A DNA stretch of 64,000 nt from JADJMO01 sp016794445 (lineage in GTDB: Bacteria > Myxococcota_A > Polyangia > Polyangiales > JADJMO01). Shown here in pieces: positions 50,918 through 59,235 of the stretch (positions are counted from its first letter, which is position 1; each line of letters starts with the position of its first letter). Both the position numbers and the translations under genes were made by a program. Below the pieces are notes generated by a model. That model was not told the DNA's origin, did not search any database, and saw only the letters and a program-made list of their open reading frames with translations. The DNA is taken from contig JAEUKC010000388.1 in NCBI GenBank assembly GCA_016794445.1, positions 13,494 to 77,493 of the forward strand, given 5' to 3'.

Positions 50918-51074
50918 GCGAGCCGGATGCCAACGGGCCAAAGCGGAATTTCCGCGCAAAATGCCGCACGCGTCTCGCTTCTCGGGTGTGCGGGTGAGCC
51001 ACGCCGTGCCGATCCTGACACCCTGTCGTCCCGGGTCCTGACGCCCACGGGGGCAAAAGGCCCCTGCGGGCGTG

Positions 51075-51524
51075 TCAGTAGGCCGCGGTGACCCTGGCGA
51101 TGAGCTCGTCGAGGTGGGGCGGCTCGACCTCGCAGGCCGTCGCGAGCTCGGCGATGACCTTGCGCTCGGCGGCCCCGACCGCCTTGCCCCCCGCCATCGC
51201 GACGGCGACCGTAAGCGCCTCGTCGACGGCGTCGCAGTCGTGGAGGATCGCCGCGAGCACCTCGATGCGGCGGGAGGTGCCGGTGCGCGCGAGCACCTTG
51301 AGGCTCGCGTCGACCAGGAACCCGACGAGCTCGGTGTCGAGGTGCGCGTGCAGGAGCGGCTCGAGCATCTGCGCGAGCGCCTGCTTCTCGGCGTCCTCGA
51401 CCTTGCCGTCGGCGTTGGCGACGATCGCGCCGAGGTCGATCAGCGGCGTCGGGTTGTAGTCCGCGTCCTCGAACTTGCGCCCGAGGCGCGCGAGGGCGTC
51501 TTCGACGAGGCTCGGGATCTTCAC
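51075..51524 (-). CDS. TerB-family (tellurite-resistance-like) protein
   Basis: 149 residues, all helical. The pattern IVANADGKVEDAEKQALAQML and a later VAMAGGKAVGAAERKVIAELATA matches the TerB/DUF533 fold, in which acidic residues coordinate metal. GTG start overlapping the HAMP-like membrane gene (GTGA). TerB proteins occur in stress and membrane-linked complexes; tellurite resistance itself is not implied, as no other ter genes are present. Confidence 0.75.
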   Translation of the reverse strand: MKIPSLVEDALARLGRKFEDADYNPTPLIDLGAIVANADGKVEDAEKQALAQMLEPLLHAHLDTELVGFLVDASLKVLARTGTSRRIEVLAAILHDCDAVDEALTVAVAMAGGKAVGAAERKVIAELATACEVEPPHLDELIARVTAAY

Positions 51525-52276
51525 GACGCACCCTCCACAGCGCCCGGCTTGGCCGCGTCACGCTTGCTCGCGGGTACGCCGCCACCGAGCCCGAGGGAGA
51601 GCTGGGCGTGCAGCGCCTCGAGGCCGTGCATGACGTCGGCGGGCACGCCGGCCTTGCGGGCCTTCTCGATCGTCGCGTCGAGCGTGAGCCGCCGGCCGGC
51701 CTGCAGCGCCTCGAGGCTGTGCACGGTCTGGACGAAGGTCTCGAACAGATCCTCGAGCTCGTCGCCGCGGCGGAGCTTCTCCTTGACCGAGAAGCGCGCG
51801 GTGCCGACCTGCCGGAGCAGGCGCTTCATGCGGTAGACCGGGCCGACGATGCGGTGCGTGATGAAGATGCCCATCACGCTGAGCGAGGCGAGCAGCACCA
51901 GCGAGCCGAGGGCGAGGAGCAGCGAGAGACGCTGGCGCTGCTGCTCGACGTCCCGGCGCCGGGCCTGCACGTCGTCGAGGTTCTTCTTGTACTCGGCGTC
52001 GAGCGCGGCGAGGTCGGCGTCGAGGGATTTCCCGAGGGCCTCGTCGTAGGAGGCGTTCATCTTGAGGAGCTTCGCGCTCGCCGCGGACTCCTTCAGCGCG
52101 CGTTCGGCCTGGTCTGCCGCGAAGCTCGCGTGGGTGCTCGCGACCCGGGCGGTCTGGAACAGGAACACGCCCAGGACGATCATGACGGACAGCACGACGC
52201 CGACCAGCATGCCGGTGTACTTGAGCTGGAAACGCGCATCGACGAGGTACCGTCGGGTGCGGCGACGAGGCTGCAT
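51521..52276 (-). CDS. Membrane protein with HAMP-like region, two transmembrane helices
   Basis: 251 residues. First membrane helix at about 20-42, a charged periplasmic coiled coil (45-115), second helix at about 118-140, then a HAMP-like segment (IVGPVYRMKRLLRQVGTARF) and a short cytosolic tail with LEDLFETFVQTVHSLEAL. The layout is that of a sensor or chemoreceptor stub without kinase or signalling domain, similar to small HAMP proteins of deltaproteobacteria. The TATGTT box lies 8 nt before the start at 52276, which is preferred over the upstream extension to 52363. Coupled to the TerB-like gene. Confidence 0.75.
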   Translation of the reverse strand: MQPRRRTRRYLVDARFQLKYTGMLVGVVLSVMIVLGVFLFQTARVASTHASFAADQAERALKESAASAKLLKMNASYDEALGKSLDADLAALDAEYKKNLDDVQARRRDVEQQRQRLSLLLALGSLVLLASLSVMGIFITHRIVGPVYRMKRLLRQVGTARFSVKEKLRRGDELEDLFETFVQTVHSLEALQAGRRLTLDATIEKARKAGVPADVMHGLEALHAQLSLGLGGGVPASKRDAAKPGAVEGAS

Positions 52277-52284
52277 TGCCCTGG

Positions 52285-52290
52285 AACATA
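52285..52290 (-). promoter_or_regulatory. Putative -10 box (TATGTT)
   Basis: TATGTT on the minus strand, 8 nt before the ATG at 52276; 4 of 6 matches to the sigma-70 -10 consensus. Confidence 0.45.
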
Positions 52291-52414
52291 ACCGATCCGG
52301 TCTGCCGGGCTGAATTTCCGGCGGACCGGCGGGTTCGTCGTCGATCGGCCGATAGCCGAGCACGATGCCCTCGGTGGCGGTCGGGCTCCGCTCGGTCTCC
52401 GCGACCTGGGCGTT

Positions 52415-53107
52415 CTAGAACACGAGGGACACGCCGACGTCGAATCCGCCGTCGATCGTGGTGGTCTTGCTCGAGTTGTCCGGCGTGCCCGCGGGCTGGT
52501 TCTTGAGCTTGCTCGTGCCGAGGAGCACGAGGGCCTGCGGCCGCGCGAACAGGTTGAAGTGCGCGCTCGAGTAGAAGACGAAGCCGAGCTCGAGCCGGAC
52601 CGCGAGGCCCGCCTCGCCGCTGCTCGTGGTCACGTCGGTCGTGCTGATCTTGGTCGTCGTGTCGGTGTTGAGCGAGTAGCCGCCGACACCGACCGCCGGA
52701 GCGAGGAACATGCCTCCCCCGAGCCTGGCGAGGTAGCCCGCGCCGATCGTGCCGAGGAAGCCGACCGAGCTGATCTTCGCGACCGAGTTGCCACCGACCG
52801 AGGCGCCGTCCGAGCGGTAGAGCGCGCCGACGTTGCCGCTGAGGTACAGGTTGTCGACGATGAAGTAGCGGAAGAACAGGCCGCCGAGCAGCGAGACGCG
52901 GGTGGCCGACGTGTCGTCCTTCGCGCCGGCCTTCGTCTCGGCCTTGCTGCTCGACGACAGCAGGAACATCGACTCGATGCCGACTTCCTTCACGCCGGCG
53001 CCGACCGCGCTGACGCCGTGGGTATCCGAGACGATCCGCTCGGCGAAGGCAGCGCCGCCTCCGAGGAGGGTGACGAGCAGGATGCAACCGAAGAGGGAGC
53101 GCTTCAT
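52415..53107 (-). CDS. Small outer-membrane beta-barrel protein
   Basis: 230 residues. A clear signal peptide (MKRSLFGCILLVTLLGGGAAFA) precedes alternating strands (VSLLGGLFFRYFIVDNLYLSGNV, VGFLGTIGAGYLARL, GLAVRLELGFVFYSSAHFNLFAR) and a C-terminal Phe (SLVF), the signal used by the BAM complex. The size suggests an 8-stranded OmpX/OprF-type barrel. A TAGCTT box lies 6 nt before the start. Function unknown. Confidence 0.78.
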   Translation of the reverse strand: MKRSLFGCILLVTLLGGGAAFAERIVSDTHGVSAVGAGVKEVGIESMFLLSSSSKAETKAGAKDDTSATRVSLLGGLFFRYFIVDNLYLSGNVGALYRSDGASVGGNSVAKISSVGFLGTIGAGYLARLGGGMFLAPAVGVGGYSLNTDTTTKISTTDVTTSSGEAGLAVRLELGFVFYSSAHFNLFARPQALVLLGTSKLKNQPAGTPDNSSKTTTIDGGFDVGVSLVF

Positions 53108-53113
53108 GGCGCG

Positions 53114-53119
53114 AAGCTA
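53114..53119 (-). promoter_or_regulatory. Putative -10 box (TAGCTT)
   Basis: TAGCTT on the minus strand, 6 nt (CGCGCC) before the ATG at 53107. Confidence 0.4.
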
Positions 53120-53240
53120 TCGCGCGGCCGTGGGCCCGGACAACGCCATAGATCCGGCTGGACGTTCGGTCGGGCGGCGTCGGGCCGCCGCGAAGAGGTG
53201 CAGCGCGGGTTGACGTGGCCGCACCGGCCGTCACCATGAA

Positions 53241-54122
53241 GTGGTGCTCGTCGTCCGTCGCCGACTGCAACCTGCAGGGACCAGGATCTTGCGCGAGACC
53301 ACCTCGCTCATCGGCGAGGGTTTCCGGGTGTACGTGGTCGCTCTCGCCGGAGGGCTCGCCTTCGACAGCCGCGTGCTCTTCACCAAGGGGCCCACGCCCT
53401 CTCTGCAGGTCGCCGCCCATGCGCAGGTGTGTGTGGTGCTCGACGGTCGCATGCATCTGCGGCGGGGAGAGCGGACCTTCGTCCTCTCGGCGGGCCACGG
53501 GATCGTGGAGCCGATCGAGGGACCGTGGGACGAGCGATGGGAGGGCGATCCGTTCCTCGCCCTCGTCGTCGAGTGGAGCGCCGCCGTCGCGCCGCTGCCC
53601 CCCACGCGGACAGCGTTTTCGTGTTCCCGGGACGAAGAGCGGCTGCGTGGGGTCGCGCGGTCCATCCTGCGAGACCCCAAGCGGGCGGCCAGGGATCCCG
53701 CGCTGCTTTCGACCAGCTTCGGGATCCTCGACTCGCTCGGCATCCTCGAGTCCGCGTGGCCCGGAGAAGCGCTCGGCGAGGACCCGCGTCAACCCGAGGC
53801 CGACCTCCTGAGCCACGCCCTCTCCCACCTCGACCACCAGCCGATGTGGGTCGATCTCGCGGCGCGCCGGGGTGTCTCCGAGCGCGAGCTGCGTCGTCGC
53901 TTCGCGGCGCTGCCCATCTGGCAGGAGATGACCGGGCTGCGCGCAGCCCTCGTGCGGGCGCGGATCCTGGCGACGGCGTCGCTGCTCTCGCTCCCCGACC
54001 TCCCGGTGGGTGTCGTGGCGCGCATGTCCGGTTACGGCTCCTCGCGCGCGCTCGGCACGGCGCTCGACCAGCACGGTCTGCCTTCGGCCACCGACCTCCG
54101 CCGTCGCGCGCGCAATCCCTGA
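53241..54122 (+). CDS. AraC-type helix-turn-helix transcriptional regulator
   Basis: 293 residues, the usual size. The N-terminal half is a cupin-like sensor domain (VVALAGGLAFDSRVLFTKG ... GHGIVEPIEGPWDERW); the C-terminal ~100 residues hold two HTH motifs (WVDLAARRGVSERELRRRFAAL and VGVVARMSGYGSSRALGTALDQHG). The start is GTG at 53241; an N-terminal VVLVVRR strand supports it, but the exact start is uncertain and no TAnnnT box is seen. Targets unknown; flanking genes are an outer-membrane barrel gene and methylmalonyl-CoA epimerase. Confidence 0.82.
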   Translation: MVLVVRRRLQPAGTRILRETTSLIGEGFRVYVVALAGGLAFDSRVLFTKGPTPSLQVAAHAQVCVVLDGRMHLRRGERTFVLSAGHGIVEPIEGPWDERWEGDPFLALVVEWSAAVAPLPPTRTAFSCSRDEERLRGVARSILRDPKRAARDPALLSTSFGILDSLGILESAWPGEALGEDPRQPEADLLSHALSHLDHQPMWVDLAARRGVSERELRRRFAALPIWQEMTGLRAALVRARILATASLLSLPDLPVGVVARMSGYGSSRALGTALDQHGLPSATDLRRRARNP

Positions 54123-54162
54123 AGGGCATGACGGCCTGCCGGTGCACGGCTAGGTCGGTTCC

Positions 54163-54570
54163 ATGCTGAAGATCAAGCGGATCGACCACGTGGCCATCGC
54201 CGTCGCCGACGTGGACGCCGCCCTCGAGAAGTGGCGCGCACTCGGCCTCGAGCCCACGGTCCGCGAGGTCGTCGCCTCGCAGAAGACCGAGGCGGTGCTG
54301 TTGCCGGTCGGTGACTCGAACCTCGAGCTCATCTCGCCCAAGGGCAACGACGGCCTCGCGAAGTTCCTCGAGAAGCGAGGGCCCGGGCTGCACCACGTCG
54401 CCATCGAGGTCGAGGGCATCGAGCAGGCGCTCGCGTTCCTCGCCGCCATCGGCGTGCAGCTGATCGACAGCACGCCGCGCATCGGCGCGCGCGGTCACAA
54501 GGTCGCGTTCCTGCACCCCAAGTCGACCGGCGGCGTGCTGGTCGAGCTGGTGGAAGAAACGCACGCGTAG
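54163..54570 (+). CDS. mce: Methylmalonyl-CoA epimerase
   Basis: 135 residues, VOC (glyoxalase) fold. The metal-site pattern is IDHVAIAVAD (His at about 8), then ELISP (Glu about 58), GLHHVAIEV (His about 85) and LVELVEE (Glu about 130). It interconverts (2R)- and (2S)-methylmalonyl-CoA in propionyl-CoA metabolism, feeding the TCA cycle through succinyl-CoA. No mutase gene is present nearby. A TAGGTC sits 6 nt before the ATG. Convergent with the DUF4139 gene, with 7 bp between. Confidence 0.9.
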   Translation: MLKIKRIDHVAIAVADVDAALEKWRALGLEPTVREVVASQKTEAVLLPVGDSNLELISPKGNDGLAKFLEKRGPGLHHVAIEVEGIEQALAFLAAIGVQLIDSTPRIGARGHKVAFLHPKSTGGVLVELVEETHA

Positions 54571-54577
54571 GGGTTGC

Positions 54578-56020
54578 TCAGCACCACCGGGTGCGGACGC
54601 GATACTTCACCTTCACGTCGCTCTTCTTGGCGAGCGTCACCGTGATGGTGAACGTGTGGGCGTCCTTCTTCACGGTGGGGTGTGAGCTCGAGAGGATCTC
54701 CCAGTCGCCGCCGACCGGCTCGAACATCTCGACCGTCTCGGCCGAGTCCTTGTGGTTGCGCAGCGAGATCTCCCACTCCGACTCGCTGTTGCACGAGCCG
54801 AGCGACTTCCAGGACATCTGCTTGCGGTCGCCGACCACGTCGAAGGCCTCGCCCATCTTGATGCGGATCTTCTCGTCGCGCGGCGTGTGGTCGATGCGGT
54901 CTTCGCCCACGAACTGCTTGGCGCCGGCCTTGTCGGCCTTGTAGACGCGCACGATGCCCTTGGGCAGCGGCATGCCGAGGTGGTTCGCCTCCTTGTTCTC
55001 GATGTCGAGATAGACGCCCACCTTCTGGTTGCTGACCACCTGGCCGTAGTTGCCGCGGTAGTAGTAGGCCGCGCCGAAGAAGATGAGCTTCTTGTCGACC
55101 TTGACGCCCTGGCCCTCGAGCAGGGTGACCTGCTTCTGCTCGTTCTGCAGCACGTCGGTCGGCTTCTGCAGCGTGTAGAGGTGGTACTCGAAGAACCCCT
55201 CCTCCTTGAACGCCGGCTTGCTCTTTCCGCCCCAGTCGCCCTTCTTGGCGAGGATGACCTCGTCGTCGCCCTCGTAGTACTCGTTGTTGGCGAGCTTCTG
55301 CACGTCGCCGGCGACCAGCTTGAGCCTGGCGTTCTCGTAGCTCGCGCCGGTGTTGTTGTTCAGGGTGACCCAGCCCTGCAGGTCGGCGAGCTTGTCGGCG
55401 TCGTCGATGACGAGCACGTAGTCGGCCTTCCACGAGAAGCCCTGGGTCAGGTAGGTGACCTCGACCTTCTGCTTGGCGGCGCCGCTGTCGAGCAGCCACA
55501 CCAGGGTGGGCTTGCTGATCAGGTTCGCGGGCACCTCCGGGAACGCGAAGCGACCCGGGTAGTTGTAGGTGATCTCGCCGTTGATCTTGAGGACGGTGTT
55601 GTACAGGTCGGCCGACAGCACCTCGGCGTCGACCGCGTCGTCCGCCCCGGTCTTGCTGTTGTAGCGGTAGACCTTCACCTTCTTGCCCACGTACTTCTCG
55701 AGCAGCTTCTGTGGGCTCAGGATGTCGTAGCGGTAGTTCTGCTCGAGCACGTCGATCTTGCCGCCGAGCGACTTGATCGAGACCGTCTCGGGCTGGATGC
55801 GCGAGGCGACGTCGCGGAGCTCGAGCGAGACGCGGCCGGTCCCGACGTCGAGGTCACGCACCTCGCGCACGAGGCCGAAGCCCTGGTTGTAGACGGTGAC
55901 CGAGACCTCCTTGCGGTCCTTGCTGGTGGAGATCTTGCTGGTCCCGGCCTTCTGCGCGCCGACCTGCGAGGCGAGCGCGGTCAGGGCGAGGACGGGGAGG
56001 ACGCGGAGGGCTCGCTTCAT
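54578..56020 (-). CDS. Secreted DUF4139 protein, paralogue 2 of a tandem pair
   Basis: 480 residues. A cleavable signal peptide (MKRALRVLPVLALTALASQVGA) without lipobox precedes an N-terminal region with SVTVYNQGFGLVREVRDL and RDVASRIQPETVSIKSL, and a long DUF4139-like beta-region (VTYLTQGFSWKADYVLVID, GWVTLNNNTGASYENARLKLVAGDV). The final residue is Cys (TRWC). About half of its residues align with the upstream paralogue, so the pair arose by duplication. The start is preferred at 56020; ATG at 56032 is also in frame. Role unknown; surface or periplasmic. Confidence 0.8.
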   Translation of the reverse strand: MKRALRVLPVLALTALASQVGAQKAGTSKISTSKDRKEVSVTVYNQGFGLVREVRDLDVGTGRVSLELRDVASRIQPETVSIKSLGGKIDVLEQNYRYDILSPQKLLEKYVGKKVKVYRYNSKTGADDAVDAEVLSADLYNTVLKINGEITYNYPGRFAFPEVPANLISKPTLVWLLDSGAAKQKVEVTYLTQGFSWKADYVLVIDDADKLADLQGWVTLNNNTGASYENARLKLVAGDVQKLANNEYYEGDDEVILAKKGDWGGKSKPAFKEEGFFEYHLYTLQKPTDVLQNEQKQVTLLEGQGVKVDKKLIFFGAAYYYRGNYGQVVSNQKVGVYLDIENKEANHLGMPLPKGIVRVYKADKAGAKQFVGEDRIDHTPRDEKIRIKMGEAFDVVGDRKQMSWKSLGSCNSESEWEISLRNHKDSAETVEMFEPVGGDWEILSSSHPTVKKDAHTFTITVTLAKKSDVKVKYRVRTRWC

Positions 56021-56022
56021 GG

Positions 56023-57501
56023 TCAGCACCATTTCACGGCGACCCGGTAGGTCACCTTGGTCGCGCCGTTCTTGGGCACGTTCACCGTGAACGTGAACGT
56101 GTGCGCGTCGACCTTCGTGGCCGGGTGGGACGAGGTCATGATCTCCCAGTCGCCCGCGGCGGGCTCGACGATCTCCACCGTCTCGGCGACGTCCTTGTGG
56201 TTGCGGATCGAGATCTCCCACTCCGACTCGCTGTTGCAGGTGCCCATGGGGTGCCACGACATCTGCTTGCGGTCGGCGACCACGTCGAACGCCTCGCCCA
56301 TCTTCACGCGCACCTTCTCGTCGGTGGCGGTGTGGTCGATGCGGTCTTCGCCGATGAACTGCTGGGCGCCGGACTTGTCGGCCTTGTAGACGCGGACGAT
56401 GCCCTTCGGCAGCGGCACCCCGAGGTGGTGGTCCTTCTTGTTCTCGAAGTCGAGGAACACCGCGACCTTCTGGTTCTGCGAGACGAAGCCGCTGTACTTG
56501 CTCCGATACCAGTAGCTCTGGCCCGAGAACACGAGGTGCTTCTTGACCGGCACGCTCGCGGCCTCGAGCAGCGTGACCTGCTTCTGCTCCTTCTCGAGCA
56601 GCGTGGTCGGGCGGCCGAGCGTGTAGAGGTGGTACTCGAACAGGCTCTCCTCGGAGAACCCCTTGTTCTTGTCCTTGGCCATCTCCTGCTTGGCCGACTT
56701 GAGATCCATGTACTCGCCGTCGTCGTAGCCGGCGGGCGGCGCGAACTTCTGCACGTCGCCGGCCACGAGCTTGAGCTCGGCGTCGAGGAACGCGGCGCCG
56801 CTGCGGTTGTCGAGCGTGACCCAGCCGGTGAGGTCGAGCTTGCTGTCGTCGGCGGAGACGGTGGCGACGTAGTCGGCCTTCCAGCCCATGCCGCTCGTCG
56901 CGTAGGCGAGCTCGAGCTTCTGCTTGGGCTGCTCGGCGCCGAGCAGGAGCACGAGGGTGGGCTTGTCGACGAGGTTCTCGGGCAGCTCGGGGAACGAGAT
57001 GCGTCCGCCGTAGCCGTAGGTGACCTCGCCCGCGACCTCGAACACCGGCTCTTGCCCGGGCTCGGCCGCGAGCACCTTGGCCGCGACGTCCTCCTCCTTG
57101 CCGAGCACGCTGTTCCAGCGCTGGATCTTGACCGTCTTGCCGACGTACTTCTGCAGGAGCTTGGCCGGCGTGAGCAGGTCGTAGCGGAAGTTCTGCTCGA
57201 GGACGCCGAAGGCAGGATCGGGCAGCAACGCCTTGACGTGCACCGTCTCGGGCTGGATGCGCGCGGCCACGTCCTGCAGCTCGAGCGCGGTGCGACCCGG
57301 CGCGAGGTCGACGCTGCGCACCTCGCGCACGAGGCCGAAGTCCTGGTTGTAGATGGTGACCGCGAGCTTCTCGCGCGTCTTGGCCGTCGCGACGCGCTTG
57401 GCGATCGGGCCCGTGTATTCCGCCCCGGTGGGCGGGGGTTTCGCAGTGGGCTTCGGGCAGCCGAGGAGGAGCAGCGGGAGGAGGGCGAGGGTGCGGCGCA
57501 T
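56023..57501 (-). CDS. DUF4139 lipoprotein, paralogue 1 of a tandem pair
   Basis: 492 residues. Signal with lipobox LLLGC (about 15). It shares with its neighbour the TIYNQDFGLVREVRSVDL and ELQDVAARIQPETVHVK motifs, the GWKADYVATVS strand, and the terminal WC. It differs by having a lipid anchor and an Asp/Lys-rich insert (GEYMDLKSAKQEMAKDKNK, about 260). The genes are 2 bp apart on the minus strand, lipoprotein first. A TAGGCT box lies 14 nt before the start. Likely two components of one envelope structure, one anchored and one released. Confidence 0.8.
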   Translation of the reverse strand: MRRTLALLPLLLLGCPKPTAKPPPTGAEYTGPIAKRVATAKTREKLAVTIYNQDFGLVREVRSVDLAPGRTALELQDVAARIQPETVHVKALLPDPAFGVLEQNFRYDLLTPAKLLQKYVGKTVKIQRWNSVLGKEEDVAAKVLAAEPGQEPVFEVAGEVTYGYGGRISFPELPENLVDKPTLVLLLGAEQPKQKLELAYATSGMGWKADYVATVSADDSKLDLTGWVTLDNRSGAAFLDAELKLVAGDVQKFAPPAGYDDGEYMDLKSAKQEMAKDKNKGFSEESLFEYHLYTLGRPTTLLEKEQKQVTLLEAASVPVKKHLVFSGQSYWYRSKYSGFVSQNQKVAVFLDFENKKDHHLGVPLPKGIVRVYKADKSGAQQFIGEDRIDHTATDEKVRVKMGEAFDVVADRKQMSWHPMGTCNSESEWEISIRNHKDVAETVEIVEPAAGDWEIMTSSHPATKVDAHTFTFTVNVPKNGATKVTYRVAVKWC

Positions 57502-57515
57502 GGGAGAGCTCGGGG

Positions 57516-57521
57516 AGCCTA
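57516..57521 (-). promoter_or_regulatory. Putative -10 box (TAGGCT) of the DUF4139 pair
   Basis: TAGGCT on the minus strand, 14 nt before the ATG at 57501; the same hexamer precedes the M48-dynamin operon at 24023. Confidence 0.4.
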
Positions 57522-57553
57522 ACCCCTCCCTACGCGCGGGAGGGTGAATGGAT

Positions 57554-58351
57554 CTAGTTCTGGACGGGGGGCGGCAGGAGCAGAGGTTTCGGCTTGTTCT
57601 GCTCGGCACCCTCGGCCAGGTCCACCAGCGCCTGGGTCTGGGCCATGACCTTCTTGGCGAGCGCGGGCGCCGCGGCGACGGCGGCCTTGGCCTGCGCGTC
57701 GAGGTGCGAGCGGCCGGCGCCGATCATGAACGTCTTCTCGGTGACGCTCACCGACTCGACCACCGTGAAGAGGATGGTGCCCGTGCGCACGTCGAGGAGG
57801 TCGGCCTGCAGCACGCCGTGGCTCGACACGGTGACGCCGGGCACGATGAACATGCCGACCACGGTCGCGTAGGTCCACGCCCAGCCGTTGAGGTGCGTCG
57901 AGTCCTCGAAGCGCTCCGAGTAGAGGAGCAGGTAACGGAGGCGGTAACGCGAGGCGAGCGCGCGCAGGCCCTCGATGCCGCCCACGTTGGGGAGCTCGGT
58001 GTCGACGTCGTTGATCTGGGTGAAGTGCGGCGAGGCGAGGAGCGCGGGGCCGAGGCCTCCGGCCGCCACGTGGCGCAGGCGCAGCTTGCCCTTGGCCTTC
58101 GGGTCGAACGGCGCCGCGAGCGGCACGATGCCGAGCCGCGCGGGGAACTGCAGGTCGATCGCCGACTTGAGCGAGAGCTGCAGGCCGTCCTCGCCGATCG
58201 ATCCGTTCGGGTCCTTGCCATAGACCGACGTGGTGAGCACCGGCGCGGGCGAGGCTTGTGCCGAAGGAGGCTGCATGGCGTGCGAGGGCGCACCGCCGCA
58301 GGCAGCCGCGAGCGAGGCGAAGGCGAAGGCAAGGGGGAGGAGGTGGCGCAT
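57554..58351 (-). CDS. Lipoprotein of unknown function
   Basis: 265 residues. Signal with lipobox SLAAAC (about 18). The mature part has ARLGIVPLAAPF and a segment of alternating strands and helices (LRALASRYRLRYLLLYSERFEDSTHLNGWAWTYATVVG) with HGVLQADLLDVRTGTILFTVVES, which recalls the outer-membrane assembly/CsgG-like group of nucleotide-less lipoproteins; this is weak. C-terminal tail rich in Pro. No TAnnnT box or Shine-Dalgarno site. About 50 bp from the DUF4139 start on the same strand. Confidence 0.65.
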   Translation of the reverse strand: MRHLLPLAFAFASLAAACGGAPSHAMQPPSAQASPAPVLTTSVYGKDPNGSIGEDGLQLSLKSAIDLQFPARLGIVPLAAPFDPKAKGKLRLRHVAAGGLGPALLASPHFTQINDVDTELPNVGGIEGLRALASRYRLRYLLLYSERFEDSTHLNGWAWTYATVVGMFIVPGVTVSSHGVLQADLLDVRTGTILFTVVESVSVTEKTFMIGAGRSHLDAQAKAAVAAAPALAKKVMAQTQALVDLAEGAEQNKPKPLLLPPPVQN

Positions 58352-58380
58352 GAACCAAGAACGCGCCCTCCGCGCGGGTC

Positions 58381-58779
58381 TTACACCGCCGGCCCGTCGA
58401 GCACCGCGTCGACCTCGATCTCGACGAGCATGTCGTCGGCGATGAGCTTGCGCACCTCCACCATCGTGGCCGCGGGCGGGTGGGCGCCGAAGGCCTCGGC
58501 GTGGGCGCGGCCGATCTCCGGCCAGCGCGCGATGTCGGTCACGTACATGCGCGTGCGCACCACGTGCTCGAGGCCGCCGCCGAGCTCACCGAGGGCCTTC
58601 GCCACGATCGCGAGGCAGCGCTTCGCCTGGGCGTAGGCGTCGCCGGGGGCGAACGTGCCGCCACCCTCGGCGACCGGCGCCGTGCCGCCGACGAACACCT
58701 GCGCGCCGACGGCGACCGCGCGGCAGTAGCCGACCTTCGCCTCCCACTCCGCGCCCGAGAACACCCGCCTTCGCTGCAT
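58381..58779 (-). CDS. RidA/YjgF/YER057c-family protein
   Basis: 132 residues, the family's normal length. Conserved patterns: VAVGAQVFVGGTAPV, AYAQAKRCLAIVAKALGELGGGLEHVVRTRMYVTDI (with the Arg used by RidA enamine deaminases) and PAATMVEVRKLIADDMLVEIEVDAV (with the Glu). RidA proteins hydrolyse reactive 2-aminoacrylate-type enamines. Whether this member has that activity is not certain. A TAGCAC box lies 6 nt before its start; the ExbD gene precedes it on the same strand by only 9 bp. Confidence 0.9.
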   Translation of the reverse strand: MQRRRVFSGAEWEAKVGYCRAVAVGAQVFVGGTAPVAEGGGTFAPGDAYAQAKRCLAIVAKALGELGGGLEHVVRTRMYVTDIARWPEIGRAHAEAFGAHPPAATMVEVRKLIADDMLVEIEVDAVLDGPAV

Positions 58780-58788
58780 GCCCTCGTG

Positions 58789-59235
58789 CTAGCTGCCCAG
58801 CGCGACGGCGAACACCTTCCCGCCGTGGACGGCGTCGAGCACGTCGGTGAGCTCGCCCATGGGCATCGCGTTGGGCACGTGCACGACCGCCGCGGTGCCG
58901 GGATCGCTGCCGACCGCGGCCTTCTTGATCTCGCGCTCGAGCTCGGCGATCGGCACCTTGGCGAGGTCGTCGATCTTCTGGCCCTTCTGCCACGAGAGCG
59001 TGGCTGTCTTGCCCTCGATGCGCACGTGCAGCGCGCGCGGCTCGACCGTCTTCTCCTCGGTCTTGTGGCCGGGCATCGCCGTCGAGGCGGGGACCCGCGC
59101 CAGGCTCGTCCACACCGCGGTCACCAGCAGGAACGAGATGGTCACCAGGAGCAGGTCGATGAACGGCACCATGTTCACCTCCTGGTCCACGCTCCGCTTG
59201 CCCTTCGCGCCACCACCGGTCGAGACACCTGCCAT
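58789..59235 (-). CDS. ExbD/TolR-family protein without adjacent ExbB
   Basis: 148 residues. One N-terminal transmembrane helix carrying the conserved Asp (NMVPFIDLLLVTISFLLVTAVW, Asp about 27) and a periplasmic domain ending PNAMPMGELTDVLDAVHGGKVFAVALGS. ExbD/TolR use proton motive force with ExbB/TolQ to energise outer-membrane transport, gliding-type motors or envelope constriction. No exbB or tonB gene is present in the window, so the partner must be elsewhere. Start 59235 has a canonical Shine-Dalgarno site (GAGGTG), unlike most genes here. Confidence 0.88.
   Translation of the reverse strand: MAGVSTGGGAKGKRSVDQEVNMVPFIDLLLVTISFLLVTAVWTSLARVPASTAMPGHKTEEKTVEPRALHVRIEGKTATLSWQKGQKIDDLAKVPIAELEREIKKAAVGSDPGTAAVVHVPNAMPMGELTDVLDAVHGGKVFAVALGS

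Noticed and set aside
53205..53240. TTGACG as a -35 element for the AraC gene
   Set aside because: No -10-like sequence lies at 16-18 bp spacing before the start.
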